The notes: generated by a model from the sequence alone, not told the origin. Shown: positions 39,403 to 48,840, counted from the first letter of the stretch. The stretch is DNA of 64,000 nt from Vibrio tubiashii ATCC 19109 (GCF_000772105.1 NZ_CP009354.1:248001-312000), one strand, 5' to 3'. Numbers and translations: made by a program.

Positions 39403-40363
39403 TGGACTCCTCCTTATGTATGCAGATTTGCCACTCTACAAGGGTGCCGTCAAATGGTAGGCGACTCTCTAACGCTTGAGAGTTCTGACCTTCTGCTTTT
39501 ATATATATAGCATTATTAGAACCAATAAACATCAAGGAATTGTTTCTAATAATTGTAGCTTCTTCCATATTTTTGGTTCCTTTACCGCGATCAACTTCAT
39601 CGGTTCGGGTTACGCCATACTTCATTGCCCTAGTAATGTGTTGTACTGGTGTTTCATTATTTTGGTTTGGTAAAGATTTGAGCATTCCGCAACCCAAATC
39701 AAAGATGATGTACACTAGAGTCTCGTCGCCATTGGCTTTTTTTTGTAGCCAACAAGCTTGCCACCACCTGCGCCCAATACCTCCTAAAGGCTCTAATTGA
39801 TCACTATAGGCATGGTTAATTACATTGAGCATTGCTTCATTGACACCTTTAGTAAACACTCGAGTGTCAGGCTTACTTAGAACAACACCACTTTTAAATA
39901 GTAGCTTCATGATGGAGGCCATAGCCTTATTGGGCTCACTAACTGTTTGGAAAGTGTGGTCATTATCAAATAGCGAAGCGTACTTTCTGTAATGCAGAGT
40001 GATTGCTTCTTCCCAAGACGTGTCACTAAACTCTTTGGGGAGCTCTATAGTTATGACATCATCTTCTTCCAGAGCCATTCTTGCTCGGCTTACTTCAGCA
40101 AAAAGCATAACTAGGGCGGCAGCTGAGATATTAGGGCATGCCGTGAGATCTAAATGCACTTTTACGTTGTGTTTAAACAGAGCTGAACTAATGTTGCTGA
40201 GAAAGTTAAGAGTAAAGTCTCTTTGTTTGTAGTAAACGCAGAGCTCTTCCGATACCGTGAAGTGCATACGGCGTTTCTGACTAAAAAACTTAATTTTGAG
40301 TCTGCTGTCTAGTCTTTCAAGATACTCGGTAAATCTATCGTCCAATCTAAAGCGAAGCCTCAA
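39386..40363 (-). CDS. GHKL-type ATPase with STAS-like N-terminal region
   Basis: 325 residues. The C-terminal half carries the GHKL/HATPase_c motifs: N box NEAMLNVINHAY (175-186), G1 FDLGCGM (221-227), G2 DRGKGTKN (258-265) and the final GTLVEW (306-311). No HisKA phospho-acceptor, receiver or membrane span is seen, so it is closer to anti-sigma-type kinases (SpoIIAB/RsbW-like) than to sensor kinases. Residues 67-92 (VKVHLDLTACPNISAAALVM) resemble a STAS strand-helix unit. The only start in the open frame before it closes is TTG at 40363; internal ATG 40267 is an alternative. First gene of the cargo operon, 111 bp from the integrase 3' end. Confidence 0.82.
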   Translation of the reverse strand: MRLRFRLDDRFTEYLERLDSRLKIKFFSQKRRMHFTVSEELCVYYKQRDFTLNFLSNISSALFKHNVKVHLDLTACPNISAAALVMLFAEVSRARMALEEDDVITIELPKEFSDTSWEEAITLHYRKYASLFDNDHTFQTVSEPNKAMASIMKLLFKSGVVLSKPDTRVFTKGVNEAMLNVINHAYSDQLEPLGGIGRRWWQACWLQKKANGDETLVYIIFDLGCGMLKSLPNQNNETPVQHITRAMKYGVTRTDEVDRGKGTKNMEEATIIRNNSLMFIGSNNAIYIKAEGQNSQALESRLPFDGTLVEWQICIHKEESNDVPN

Positions 40364-40474
40364 TTAAGAAGTTGTTTGTATATAGGACTATGAAGTATTG
40401 CTAATGTTCATACAATACAAAGAGTTAAAATAATTGATCGTATATGCATATATTTTAAGTTTAACCAAAAGGTG

Positions 40475-41542
40475 TTAATTGTACGAAGAATGTAGGTTGG
40501 CGGGATAAAGTTGAGTATATACTTGCCACAGTATATTAAGGTTCCTATGCCCAGTGACTAGTGCCACTTCTTCAATAGAGTACCCTTTTTCAAATAGTCG
40601 GCTAGCTCCTTCTCGCCTTAAATCGTGGTACCGAAGATCTTGTATACCCAGTTCATTTCGAACCCTTTGAAAACCAGCTGTAACACTTCTAGGATTGTAC
40701 GGAAAAATGCGTTCCCTTCCCTGGGATTGCTTCATGACGATATCGAACGAACCTCCTAGCAGCGGAACTAGCATATGATTACCAGATTTTTTACGGGGGT
40801 CTTTTCTATCTCTAACTACTACCGTTTTGTTTGTCTTGTCTAAGTCCTCCCAGCGGATTGAGCAAACTTCACCAATTCTCATACAGGTTAGGATGCTGAA
40901 CTCTAGAATGTCAGTGAAAGGAATACGAGTCTTGCCATTTGGACGAAAGCTTTCTCTCTTTAAAAGACCATTTCTAAGCTTATCCAATTCTTGAGAAGTT
41001 GGGCGTCGGGTTCGCTTCTGGCTTTTTCCAATTAATCCCATATCAGAGAGAACAGGAACCGCCTCTTCGAAAATTTGATAGTTAGCTGTGATATTAAAGA
41101 CGGGCTTAGCTTTTTTCATGACAGAGCGCAGATAGGCGATGTCGTGATAGATGGTTGCGCCGCCTGCTCCAGCAGCCCTACGATTCTTACAGTGAGTAAT
41201 TAGATCACTGGTTCGAAGTCGATTGCTCTCGATATTGGATATGTCGCAATCTCTAAGAAGTTGGATAACATACTTCTTTGTACGACCTGTTTTATCCCAT
41301 AAATCAGGCTCTTCCATAAATCTGTCGAGTAGTACGTATATTGGTACGGATTTTTGGCTAAATGTTTCAGGGTCTTCAAGCTCCTGGACGCGTTTGTATC
41401 CGTAGCTTCGGGCGAGTTCTTTTTTCCTGAATGTTTTTGATTCTCTGTGTATAATCGCCGAATTATTTTTTACGATGATGTCCACTGTGAAGCGAGTTTC
41501 TCCGCTTTTTAGTGTGCGTTTTTTAATGCTGAATGACGCCAT
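40475..41542 (-). CDS. Tyrosine recombinase (dusA-type integrase)
   Basis: 355 residues from ATG 41542, which follows AAGGAGTAGGACAG. The frame stays open to 41707, but that extension runs through the att core and dusA and is rejected. The core-binding domain is at about 65-160. The catalytic set is Arg222 (CMRIGEV), His306/Arg309 (YHDLRREG), His332 (VTGHRN) and Tyr342 (QVYTQLYP). All are present, so the enzyme looks active although the repressor is dead. It lies next to attR and is transcribed away from dusA. A near-palindromic repeat and a LexA box lie within 90 bp upstream. Confidence 0.93.
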   Translation of the reverse strand: MASFSIKKRTLKSGETRFTVDIIVKNNSAIIHRESKTFRKKELARSYGYKRVQELEDPETFSQKSVPIYVLLDRFMEEPDLWDKTGRTKKYVIQLLRDCDISNIESNRLRTSDLITHCKNRRAAGAGGATIYHDIAYLRSVMKKAKPVFNITANYQIFEEAVPVLSDMGLIGKSQKRTRRPTSQELDKLRNGLLKRESFRPNGKTRIPFTDILEFSILTCMRIGEVCSIRWEDLDKTNKTVVVRDRKDPRKKSGNHMLVPLLGGSFDIVMKQSQGRERIFPYNPRSVTAGFQRVRNELGIQDLRYHDLRREGASRLFEKGYSIEEVALVTGHRNLNILWQVYTQLYPANLHSSYN

Positions 41543-41558
41543 CTGTCCTACTCCTTGA

Positions 41559-41576
41559 TACGTACTATATCCGTAC
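41559..41576. repeat. Subterminal near-palindromic repeat, right copy (integrase upstream region)
   Basis: TACGTACTATATCCGTAC, one mismatch from the copy at 34959-34976. It is centred about 25 bp upstream of the integrase start codon. A role in integrase binding or autoregulation is possible. Confidence 0.7.
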
Positions 41577-41611
41577 TGAATGAGTAAACTAAGGGCAATT
41601 CTAGCAGATTG

Positions 41612-41627
41612 CTGTATATTTATACAG
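41612..41627. promoter_or_regulatory. LexA (SOS) box between integrase and dusA
   Basis: CTGTATATTTATACAG fits the gammaproteobacterial LexA consensus CTGT-N8-ACAG exactly, with the A/T-rich alternating spacer of strong sites. It lies 70 bp upstream of the integrase ATG (minus) and 25 bp upstream of the dusA ATG (plus), inside element-derived DNA. A TTGCTG (41609-41614) overlapping it could be the -35 of dusA. LexA could therefore repress the integrase, dusA, or both. Confidence 0.75.
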
Positions 41628-41651
41628 TATATAGATTTCGAGTAACACCTT

Positions 41652-42653
41652 ATGAAACCTGACAATACTAGTAAATACTCGGCTAACCGCTTTTCCATTG
41701 CGCCCATGCTCGATTGGACGGATCGCCATTGTCGATACTTCCATCGCCTGCTGACAAGTGAAACACTGCTCTACACCGAGATGGTGACAACTGGTGCAAT
41801 CATTCACGGTAAAGGTGACTTCTTAGCTTATAACCAGCAAGAGCATTCAGTGGCGCTTCAGCTTGGTGGTTCGAACCCTCAGGATTTGGCTACGTGTGCT
41901 AAGTTAGCGGCGGAGCGTGGTTATGATGAGATTAACCTTAACGTCGGTTGTCCTTCAGACCGAGTTCAAAACGGTCGTTTTGGTGCGTGCTTAATGGCAG
42001 AGCCGGAGCTGGTGGCTGAATGTGTTTCTGCAATGCGTGATGTAGTTGATGTCCCAGTTACGGTGAAAACTCGCATCGGTATCGATGACCAAGACTCTTA
42101 TGAGTTTCTAACTGACTTTGTATCAATTGTCTCTGAGAAGGGCGGTTGTGAGCAGTTCACGATTCATGCGCGCAAAGCTTGGCTATCTGGTTTGAGTCCA
42201 AAAGAGAACCGCGAGATCCCACCACTTGATTATCCGCGTGCTTATCAGCTCAAGAAAGACTTCTCGCACCTGACAATTGCGATTAATGGTGGCGTTAAGA
42301 CACTGGAAGAGAGCAAGGAGCACCTTCAGCACCTTGATGGTGTTATGGTTGGGCGCGAAGCGTATCAAAACCCATATATCTTAGCTAACGTTGATCAAGA
42401 GATCTTTGGTTTGGATAAGCCAGTGAAGAAACGCAGCCAAGTGGTTGAAGAGATGTACCCATACATTGAGCAGCAGCTATCTCAAGGTGCGTATCTTGGT
42501 CATATTACTCGTCATATGTTAGGTCTATTCCAAAATATGCCTGGTGCTCGTCAGTGGCGTCGTTACATCAGTGAAAACGCGCACAAACCAGGTTCGGGTA
42601 TTGAAGTGGTTGAAGCTGCACTGGCAAAAATTCCTAAAGAGTTGGATGTGTAA
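41652..42653 (+). CDS. dusA: tRNA-dihydrouridine(20/20a) synthase DusA
   Basis: FMN enzyme that reduces uridine 20/20a in the tRNA D loop. 333 residues. [20 protein letters not shown] marks the FMN barrel start. [20 protein letters not shown] contains the catalytic Cys100. FTIHARKAW and INGGVK are later conserved motifs. The first 15 residues ([15 protein letters not shown]) and the whole upstream region come from the integrated element, because the att core starts at codon 16-17. The gene is therefore reconstituted by the insertion rather than destroyed. pspG follows, as in E. coli. Confidence 0.96.
   Translation: MKPDNTSKYSANRFSIAPMLDWTDRHCRYFHRLLTSETLLYTEMVTTGAIIHGKGDFLAYNQQEHSVALQLGGSNPQDLATCAKLAAERGYDEINLNVGCPSDRVQNGRFGACLMAEPELVAECVSAMRDVVDVPVTVKTRIGIDDQDSYEFLTDFVSIVSEKGGCEQFTIHARKAWLSGLSPKENREIPPLDYPRAYQLKKDFSHLTIAINGGVKTLEESKEHLQHLDGVMVGREAYQNPYILANVDQEIFGLDKPVKKRSQVVEEMYPYIEQQLSQGAYLGHITRHMLGLFQNMPGARQWRRYISENAHKPGSGIEVVEAALAKIPKELDV
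41692..41719 (+). repeat. attR: direct repeat at right end of the dusA element
   Basis: 28 bp matching attL with one mismatch; the last 21 bp (41699-41719) are identical. It lies within dusA codons 14-23 and restores the APMLDWT coding frame. Confidence 0.92.
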
Positions 42654-42698
42654 AAAATACCTAGTTACTTGGTTAATTTTACCTCATCGAAGATTTTT

Positions 42699-42729
42699 AA
42701 AGAGCACTCAAATAGAGTGCTCTTTTTTA
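42699..42729 (+). terminator. dusA terminator
   Basis: AGAGCACT and AGTGCTCT pair around CAAATAG, followed by a TTTTTT run. Confidence 0.9.
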
Positions 42730-42767
42730 TTTGTTATTTATCAATGCTTTATGTTTGGGTGTGAGTT

Positions 42768-42783
42768 TGGCACGTATCCTGAT
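42768..42783 (+). promoter_or_regulatory. Likely sigma-54 promoter of pspG
   Basis: TGGCACG (-24 element) is followed after 4 bp by CTGAT in place of TTGCW (-12). Position (about 30 bp before the pspG ATG) and the known sigma-54/PspF control of pspG in enterobacteria support it. The -12 half is imperfect. Confidence 0.6.
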
Positions 42784-42813
42784 AGATAGTCTAGGTCAAC
42801 TAAGGAGAATCGT

Positions 42814-43023
42814 ATGTTTGAACTGATCTTTATCATGGTATTTGCTGCTACATTGCTAGTCACTGGTGTGACTATGGTGACAGTGCTTGCGGGTGTAGCG
42901 TTTTCTTTGGTAGTCATGGTACTGCTTGGCATGGTAGGAGCAGTCCTTAAGTTGTTGCCTTGGCTCATTGTTATTGCAATCGGTATTTGGTTCTTTAAAT
43001 CCTATGTGGCTCAGCCTAGATAA
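42814..43023 (+). CDS. pspG: Envelope stress (phage shock) protein PspG
   Basis: Small inner-membrane protein of 69 residues, part of the PspF regulon responding to loss of proton-motive force. Two or three hydrophobic spans (FELIFIMVFAATLLVTGVTM; VLKLLPWLIVIAIGIWFFKS). A good AAGGAG site (42801-42806) precedes it. The dusA-pspG adjacency matches E. coli (yjbN-yjbO). Confidence 0.9.
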   Translation: MFELIFIMVFAATLLVTGVTMVTVLAGVAFSLVVMVLLGMVGAVLKLLPWLIVIAIGIWFFKSYVAQPR

Positions 43024-43154
43024 ATAGATTGAAAGACAAATACTTGATGGCTAGTCGTACAAATATGCATTAGTATTTGACGCATACCATACTTGTCTAG
43101 CTAAGGCAGCACAGCGAGGTGCTGCCTATTGCGATTAACTGGAGAGTCAAATTT

Positions 43155-43817
43155 ATGGGTTTAAAAACCGCAATTGCGTTGGCAGCTGTTGTTTCTACGT
43201 CTGCATTGGCAGAATCGTCTCTAACCACTAAGTTTGGCGCCGAAATGTGGTTTCCCAAGACTGAAGTAAATGAAGTCAACCGAGAAAGCGATACCACACC
43301 GAGCTTCTATGCTGCGATAGAACATGATGTTAAATATGTCCCAGATGCACGCGTTCGCTATTCTACGGTCGATGCCGACTATATGGCATTCAACAAATTA
43401 GATCTGACTTTGTATTACCGTATTCTGGAGCATGACTTAATGCATTTTGATGCGGGTATGACCTTCAGTGATTTGAGTAATACTAAGTACGTCAACGCGG
43501 ATACTAATGACGTAAAGAACTTTGATGAGATGATTTGGGCTTGGTACGGCTATGCAGAAATTACGGTGCCGAATACCAATCTTGATGTGATTGGTGAAAT
43601 GAACTTTGGCAATAATAGCGGGATTAAGAGTACTGACTTGATAGCTGGGATGCAGTATCGACTGCCGCTTGGGAGCAGTACTTTGGCATTGCGCGGTGGT
43701 TACCGAGTCATAGACCTTGAAGCTGAAGAGATCTTTAAGCCTGCTGAAGGCTCAAATCTAGGTAAACCATTTATTTTCGCTAATGGCTTTTTTGCTGGAG
43801 CAGAGTTCTCGTTCTAA
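43155..43817 (+). CDS. Outer-membrane beta-barrel protein (TIGR04219-like)
   Basis: 220 residues from ATG 43155, placed after GGAG (43141-43144); the frame is open from 43119. The signal peptide MGLKTAIALAAVVSTSALA is cleaved before ESSLTTKFG. Alternating strands (DVKYVPDARVRYSTVDADYM, LDLTLYYRILEHDLMHFDAG) and the terminal aromatic FFAGAEFSF are typical of outer-membrane barrels. The pattern fits the TIGR04219 family of Vibrio outer-membrane proteins. The function is unknown. Confidence 0.82.
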   Translation: MGLKTAIALAAVVSTSALAESSLTTKFGAEMWFPKTEVNEVNRESDTTPSFYAAIEHDVKYVPDARVRYSTVDADYMAFNKLDLTLYYRILEHDLMHFDAGMTFSDLSNTKYVNADTNDVKNFDEMIWAWYGYAEITVPNTNLDVIGEMNFGNNSGIKSTDLIAGMQYRLPLGSSTLALRGGYRVIDLEAEEIFKPAEGSNLGKPFIFANGFFAGAEFSF

Positions 43818-43842
43818 CGAAGCTTTAATATTGATTTTTTTT

Positions 43843-43874
43843 AAAACGCCGTCTTCTAAGACGGCGTTTTTTTA
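43843..43874 (+). terminator. Terminator after the outer-membrane protein gene
   Basis: AAAACGCCGTCTT and AAGACGGCGTTTT pair around CT, followed by further T residues. Confidence 0.92.
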
Positions 43875-43971
43875 TATCTATTGATTATATTTACATAATT
43901 CATTTAGCACTTTCTTGTCGATTGACCATGCTTAAAGAGGAATAGTGTTTTTAGCCAGAGAAAGGAATCTC

Positions 43972-44202
43972 ATGACTATCAATGAACTTAGACATCTTTA
44001 TCGAGAGCAGCAATTGGTTGAAGCCATCATCGAGCCATCGGCTCAGGAAGGCAGTTGGATCGTTGAGTTTCGTCATGCCCGTGGAGGCTTTGTTCTTTTA
44101 ACCGACTCTCATGGTGAAGAATGTCACTATATGAACTTAGACCTCGCGTCGAAGTCAGCAATGGCGGTAGGTTTCAAACAAGTCAGAGTCGAAGCCAAGT
44201 AG
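43972..44202 (+). CDS. Conserved small protein of unknown function
   Basis: 76 residues from ATG 43972 (AAAGGAA precedes it; the frame is open from 43945): MTINELRHLYREQQLVEAII, then WIVEFRHARGGFVLLTDSHG. Mixed alpha/beta, no signal peptide or membrane span, probably cytoplasmic. A protein of this kind is commonly seen upstream of cysJ in vibrios, as far as I recall. It lies 126 bp before cysJ and may be separately transcribed. No function can be given. Confidence 0.7.
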   Translation: MTINELRHLYREQQLVEAIIEPSAQEGSWIVEFRHARGGFVLLTDSHGEECHYMNLDLASKSAMAVGFKQVRVEAK

Positions 44203-44328
44203 GTGAGTTAGTTCAATTCTTCTCCTTTCTTTAATTCGAAAAGTTATAAAACATTCACTTCTATTCTTTCTTGTTATTAAAGAGAGTGGTTAATCTATCA
44301 TCACGCAATGAATAGGGATGTCGAGACC

Positions 44329-46182
44329 ATGTCTTTGAACAAGAACGTGTCCTCTCAAGGAAACACACCACAAGAATTACCATCAATCGCTGCTCCTCTT
44401 AATGATCAACAGCTTAGCTCGCTACAACAGACGGTTACCGATCTGTCGGCGCAGCAGTTAGCTTGGGTGAGCGGTTATTTCTGGGGATTAGCTCAAGCTC
44501 AACCGGCGGCAGCTTCTGCTCCAATTAATCAAGCGGCAGCTGCTGTTGCGGCTAAACCTGCTGGAAAACTGTCAATTATCTTCGCATCACAAACGGGTAA
44601 TGCTAAAGGCGTTGCTGAAGCGTTAGAGCAAGAAGCAAAAGCACAGGGCATTGCCGTTGAGCTGTTTGATGCCAGTGACTACAAAGGTAAAAACCTTGCC
44701 AAAGAAACGCACGTAATTTTCGTGGCATCAACCAATGGTGAAGGTGAAGCACCAGACAATGCTATCGAGTTGCATGAGTTCTTACAGTCGAAGAAAGCAC
44801 CGAAATTGCCAAATCTGCAATATGGCGTGATTGGCTTAGGTGACTCAAGCTACGAGTTTTTCTGTCAGACAGGTAAAGACTTTGATGCATTTTTGTCTAA
44901 GTTAGGTGCCACTTCATTTATCGATCGTGTTGATCTCGATGTTGACTATGAAGCGCCGGCCGCTGAGTGGCGTGCTTCAGCGTTAGAGAAAGTTAAAGAG
45001 GCGCTATCGTCTGGTGCAGAAGCGGAAGTGGTGCAACTCCCAGTAGGCCAAGCGGCACCAGGGCACTCTCCATACAACAAACAAAATCCTTATACAGCGA
45101 CATTGCTGACGAGCCAAAAAGTAACAGGTCGCGATTCAGGTAAAGATGTTCGCCATGTAGAGATCGATCTCGAAGAATCAGGTTTAACTTACCAACCGGG
45201 TGATGCGCTAGGTGTATGGTTTGAAAACAGCAGCGATCTCGCTAATGCCATTTTAGCTAAAGTAGGCCTATCTGGTGTAGAAAGCGTTGAAGTTGATGGC
45301 GAGAGCCTATCGATTCATAGCGCTTTGGTCAGCAAGTTCGAGATTACAGCGGCTAACCCTCAACTAGTAACTAAGTTTGCAGAGTTGTCTGACAGTAAAA
45401 AACTACAAAAGCTGGTGGAAGACAAAGACAAGTTACGTGAATACGCTGGGAATACTCAGGTTGTTGATGTACTTGCTGAGAAAAAGGCTAAGTTATCTGC
45501 ACAAGAGTTGGTTGGTTTATTGCGTCGTTTAACTCCGCGTCTTTACTCTATCGCATCAAGCCAAAGTGAAGTGGATGAAGAAGTTCATCTAACGGTAGGC
45601 TTAGTTGAATACGACAAAGGGGATGAAAAGCGTTACGGAGGGGCATCGAGCTTCTTATCACAGCGCTTGGAAGAAGGCGGCGAAGTGAAAGTCTTTGTTG
45701 AGAACAACAATAACTTCAAACTACCTCAAGATGACAACACCCCAGTTATCATGATTGGCCCGGGTACAGGTATCGCGCCATTCCGCAGCTTTATTCAAGA
45801 ACGTGATAATCGAGATGCAGAAGGTAAAAACTGGTTGTTCTTCGGTGATCGTACCTTTACTCAAGATTTCCTCTACCAAGTGGAGTGGCAGAAGTACCTT
45901 AAATCTGGATTACTCAATCGCCTTGATGTGGCATTCAGCCGTGATCAAGCAGAGAAAGTCTATGTCCAACACCGAATTCTAGAAAATGCCGAGCAAGTAT
46001 GGCAGTGGATCCAAGAAGGCGCTTACATCTATGTTTGTGGCGATGCAACACGCATGGCGAAAGATGTGCATGAAGCCTTGATTCATGTTGCTGAGCAACA
46101 AGGCAAGCTATCACGCGATGATGCGGAAGAATTTATTAACGAACTACGTAAAGCGAAACGTTATCAAAGGGATGTGTACTAA
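44329..46182 (+). CDS. cysJ: Sulfite reductase flavoprotein alpha subunit
   Basis: Passes electrons from NADPH via FAD and FMN to CysI. 617 residues from ATG 44329, which has AGGGA at about 10 bp. An ATG at 44308 would add seven residues. The flavodoxin domain (about 75-215) has [20 protein letters not shown] and [15 protein letters not shown]. The FAD domain has [12 protein letters not shown]. The NADPH domain has [18 protein letters not shown] and ends KRYQRDVY. The stop overlaps the cysI start (TAATG). Confidence 0.96.
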   Translation: MSLNKNVSSQGNTPQELPSIAAPLNDQQLSSLQQTVTDLSAQQLAWVSGYFWGLAQAQPAAASAPINQAAAAVAAKPAGKLSIIFASQTGNAKGVAEALEQEAKAQGIAVELFDASDYKGKNLAKETHVIFVASTNGEGEAPDNAIELHEFLQSKKAPKLPNLQYGVIGLGDSSYEFFCQTGKDFDAFLSKLGATSFIDRVDLDVDYEAPAAEWRASALEKVKEALSSGAEAEVVQLPVGQAAPGHSPYNKQNPYTATLLTSQKVTGRDSGKDVRHVEIDLEESGLTYQPGDALGVWFENSSDLANAILAKVGLSGVESVEVDGESLSIHSALVSKFEITAANPQLVTKFAELSDSKKLQKLVEDKDKLREYAGNTQVVDVLAEKKAKLSAQELVGLLRRLTPRLYSIASSQSEVDEEVHLTVGLVEYDKGDEKRYGGASSFLSQRLEEGGEVKVFVENNNNFKLPQDDNTPVIMIGPGTGIAPFRSFIQERDNRDAEGKNWLFFGDRTFTQDFLYQVEWQKYLKSGLLNRLDVAFSRDQAEKVYVQHRILENAEQVWQWIQEGAYIYVCGDATRMAKDVHEALIHVAEQQGKLSRDDAEEFINELRKAKRYQRDVY

Positions 46183-47918
46183 TGACTTTTTCTACTGAGA
46201 ATAATAAGCAGGTTGTATTAGGCGAAGACTTAGGAAAGCTTTCTGATAACGAGCGTCTAAAAACGCAAAGTAACTTCTTACGCGGTACGATCGAGCAAGA
46301 CCTACAAGACAGAATTACGGGTGGTTTTACTGCTGACAACTTTCAGCTGATTCGTTTCCACGGCATGTATCAGCAAGATGACCGTGACATTCGTAACGAA
46401 CGTGCAAAGCAAAAACTTGAGCCGCTACATAATGTCATGCTGCGTGCTCGCATGCCGGGTGGCATTATCAAACCGGATCAGTGGTTAGCGATTGATAAGT
46501 TCGCAACGGAGCACTCTCTTTACGGCAGTATTCGCCTGACGACTCGTCAAACCTTTCAGTTTCACGGAGTTCTTAAGCCGAACATTAAGTTGATGCACCA
46601 AACCCTAAACAGTATTGGTATTGATTCGATTGCAACTGCGGGTGACGTGAACCGTAACGTTTTGTGTACCACTAACCCAATTGAGTCAGAGCTGCATCAA
46701 GAAGCCTATGAATGGGCGAAGAAAATCAGTGAGCATTTGCTACCTAAGACTAAGGCATACGCAGAAATCTGGCTAGATGGCGAGAAAGTAGAGACAACAG
46801 AAGGTGATGAGCCAATCCTAGGTAAGACTTATCTTCCTCGTAAGTTTAAAACGACGGTAGTGATTCCGCCGCAAAATGATGTTGATGTTCACGCCAACGA
46901 TCTTAACTTTGTGGCGATTGGTGAGAACGGTAAGCTGGTGGGCTTTAATGTTCTTGTCGGTGGTGGCTTGGCAATGACCCACGGTGATACTTCTACTTAT
47001 GCCCGTCGTGCCGATGATTTTGGATTTGTTCCACTAGAGAAAACGCTTGATGTTGCAGCGGCAGTGGTTACCACTCAGCGAGACTGGGGTAACCGCTCGA
47101 ACCGTAAGAATGCCAAAACCAAGTACACCTTAGATCGCGTCGGAATCGATGTGTTCAAAGCAGAAGTAGAAAAGCGCGCAGGCGTTGAGTTTGCTGAAAG
47201 TCGACCTTATGAATTTACTGACCGCGGCGATCGTATCGGTTGGGTTGAAGGTATCGATGGTAAACATCACTTAGCACTGTTTATCGAGAACGGACGCTTA
47301 CTAGATTTTCCAGGTAAACCTCTTAAGACAGGGGTTGCCGAAATTGCCAAGATCCATAAAGGTGATTTCCGCATGACGGCTAACCAAAACTTAATCGTTG
47401 CGGGCGTCTCGAAAAGTCAAAAAGCCAAGATCGAAAAGATCGCACGTGAACACGGTTTGATTGATGATAGCGTGAGTGAACAGCGTAAGAGTTCGATGGC
47501 ATGTGTCGCTTTCCCGACTTGCCCACTTGCTATGGCTGAAGCTGAGCGCTTCTTACCTCAGTTTGTAACAGACGTAGAAGGCATACTTGAGAAACACGGT
47601 TTGCCAGAAGAAGAAAATATCATCTTACGTGTGACTGGTTGTCCGAATGGCTGTGGTCGTGCAATGTTGGCTGAAATCGGCTTAGTCGGTAAAGCTCCAG
47701 GGCGCTATAACCTCCACCTAGGTGGTAACCGAGCGGGTACACGCATTCCAAAGATGTACAAAGAGAACATTACCGATAAGCAGATTCTTGAAGAAATCGA
47801 TCAGCTTGTTGGTCGTTGGGCGCAAGAGCGTGAAACGGGTGAAGGGTTTGGTGATTTTGCAATTCGTGCTGGAATCATCCAAGAGGTAAAAGTATCGAAG
47901 AGGGACTTACATGCTTGA
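46182..47918 (+). CDS. cysI: Sulfite reductase hemoprotein beta subunit
   Basis: Six-electron reduction of sulfite to sulfide at a coupled siroheme and [4Fe-4S] centre. 578 residues. [16 protein letters not shown] lies in the substrate half. The cluster and siroheme ligands are visible as [18 protein letters not shown] (two Cys) and [19 protein letters not shown] (two Cys). The siroheme precursor is provided by cobA at 23.1 kb. It overlaps cysJ by one base and cysH by 8 bp. Confidence 0.97.
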   Translation: MTFSTENNKQVVLGEDLGKLSDNERLKTQSNFLRGTIEQDLQDRITGGFTADNFQLIRFHGMYQQDDRDIRNERAKQKLEPLHNVMLRARMPGGIIKPDQWLAIDKFATEHSLYGSIRLTTRQTFQFHGVLKPNIKLMHQTLNSIGIDSIATAGDVNRNVLCTTNPIESELHQEAYEWAKKISEHLLPKTKAYAEIWLDGEKVETTEGDEPILGKTYLPRKFKTTVVIPPQNDVDVHANDLNFVAIGENGKLVGFNVLVGGGLAMTHGDTSTYARRADDFGFVPLEKTLDVAAAVVTTQRDWGNRSNRKNAKTKYTLDRVGIDVFKAEVEKRAGVEFAESRPYEFTDRGDRIGWVEGIDGKHHLALFIENGRLLDFPGKPLKTGVAEIAKIHKGDFRMTANQNLIVAGVSKSQKAKIEKIAREHGLIDDSVSEQRKSSMACVAFPTCPLAMAEAERFLPQFVTDVEGILEKHGLPEEENIILRVTGCPNGCGRAMLAEIGLVGKAPGRYNLHLGGNRAGTRIPKMYKENITDKQILEEIDQLVGRWAQERETGEGFGDFAIRAGIIQEVKVSKRDLHA

Positions 47919-48687
47919 TTCTGTCGCTTCTAAACCTCAGTTAGCGAAACTTCTCTCATTAACTAAGACGGAACAAATACTCCAGCTTGGTCAAATTAAT
48001 GCAGAGTTAGAGCAGCTAACTGCGCAGCAAAGAGTTGCTTGGGCGCTTGAAAACCTTGAAGGTCAGTTCGCTGTTTCCTCTAGTTTCGGTATTCAGGCTG
48101 CTGTTATGTTGCACCTTGTTACTGAGCAAAAGCCTGATATCCCCGTTATCTTGACTGATACTGGTTATCTGTTTCCAGAAACCTACCGCTTTATTGATCA
48201 GCTAAGTGAGCAGTTGACGCTAAACCTTAAGGTCTATCGTGCAAAAGAAAGTGCTAACTGGCAGGAAGCGCGTTATGGAAAATTATGGGAACAAGGTATA
48301 GAGGGAATAGAGAAATACAACAAACTAAATAAAGTCGAACCGATGAGGCGAGCTTTAGATGAGCTTGAGGTAGGGACTTGGTTCTCAGGTTTACGTCGTG
48401 AGCAATCTAAATCACGAGCAAGCTTACCTATCTTATCGATTCAAAATGGTGTGTTTAAGTTCTTGCCTGTGATCGATTGGACAAATAAAGATGTTCATTA
48501 TTACCTAGAGCAAAACGGACTTTCTTATCATCCCCTAAGAGATGAAGGTTATCTATCTGTTGGTGATACCCATACAAGCAAGAAGTGGGAGCCAGGTATG
48601 AGTGAAGAAGAAACTCGTTTCTTTGGATTGAAGCGTGAATGTGGTCTTCACGAAGACGATAGTGAGCAAGATGGTTCGGGGATTTAG
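47911..48687 (+). CDS. cysH: Phosphoadenylyl-sulfate (PAPS) reductase
   Basis: Thioredoxin-dependent reduction of PAPS to sulfite, feeding CysJI. 258 residues. [17 protein letters not shown] (PAPS-binding loop), [34 protein letters not shown], and the catalytic C-terminal ECGLHEDD. A single Cys without the extra CC pairs fits the [Fe-S]-free PAPS-specific type. Start codons overlap the end of cysI. Confidence 0.96.
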   Translation: MLDSVASKPQLAKLLSLTKTEQILQLGQINAELEQLTAQQRVAWALENLEGQFAVSSSFGIQAAVMLHLVTEQKPDIPVILTDTGYLFPETYRFIDQLSEQLTLNLKVYRAKESANWQEARYGKLWEQGIEGIEKYNKLNKVEPMRRALDELEVGTWFSGLRREQSKSRASLPILSIQNGVFKFLPVIDWTNKDVHYYLEQNGLSYHPLRDEGYLSVGDTHTSKKWEPGMSEEETRFFGLKRECGLHEDDSEQDGSGI

Positions 48688-48707
48688 TTTTTCCCTCTAT
48701 ATATAGA

Positions 48708-48737
48708 TAAAAAGGTCGCGAGAGCGGCCTTTCTTCT
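48708..48737 (+). terminator. cysJIH terminator
   Basis: AAAGGTCGC and GCGGCCTTT (one wobble pair) form a stem around GAGA, followed by CTTCTT. Confidence 0.7.
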
Positions 48738-48840
48738 TGCGTGAAAAACAGCGAATGTGGATAACTCTGTGAATATTTTGTTGGCTTGATTTGGGTAAAG
48801 TTGGATAAATAAGGCTTTGGGCGAAAGTTAGCCTGTTAAA

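Larger units (their letters stand above)
34901..41719. mobile_element. 6.8 kb integrative element inserted in the 5' end of dusA
   Basis: The element is bounded by attL and attR. One repeat unit plus the interior (34901-41698) is 6798 bp. A tyrosine integrase is encoded next to attR, pointing inward from dusA. The interior has a CI/S24-type repressor pseudogene, holin-like and small basic genes, several orphans and a three-gene ATPase/STAS-like/membrane operon. Integrases that target the start of dusA are a described class found with prophages and genomic islands. No capsid, terminase, replication or conjugation gene was recognised, so the element is probably a reduced prophage or satellite that now carries cargo. 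Gene order and strand change at 37.4-38.5 kb, which suggests a deletion or cargo exchange there. Confidence 0.92.

Noticed and set aside
41543..41707. N-terminal extension of the integrase frame by 55 codons
   Set aside because: It would run through the LexA box, the att core and dusA. ATG 41542 has a strong AAGGAG site and starts a normal integrase.
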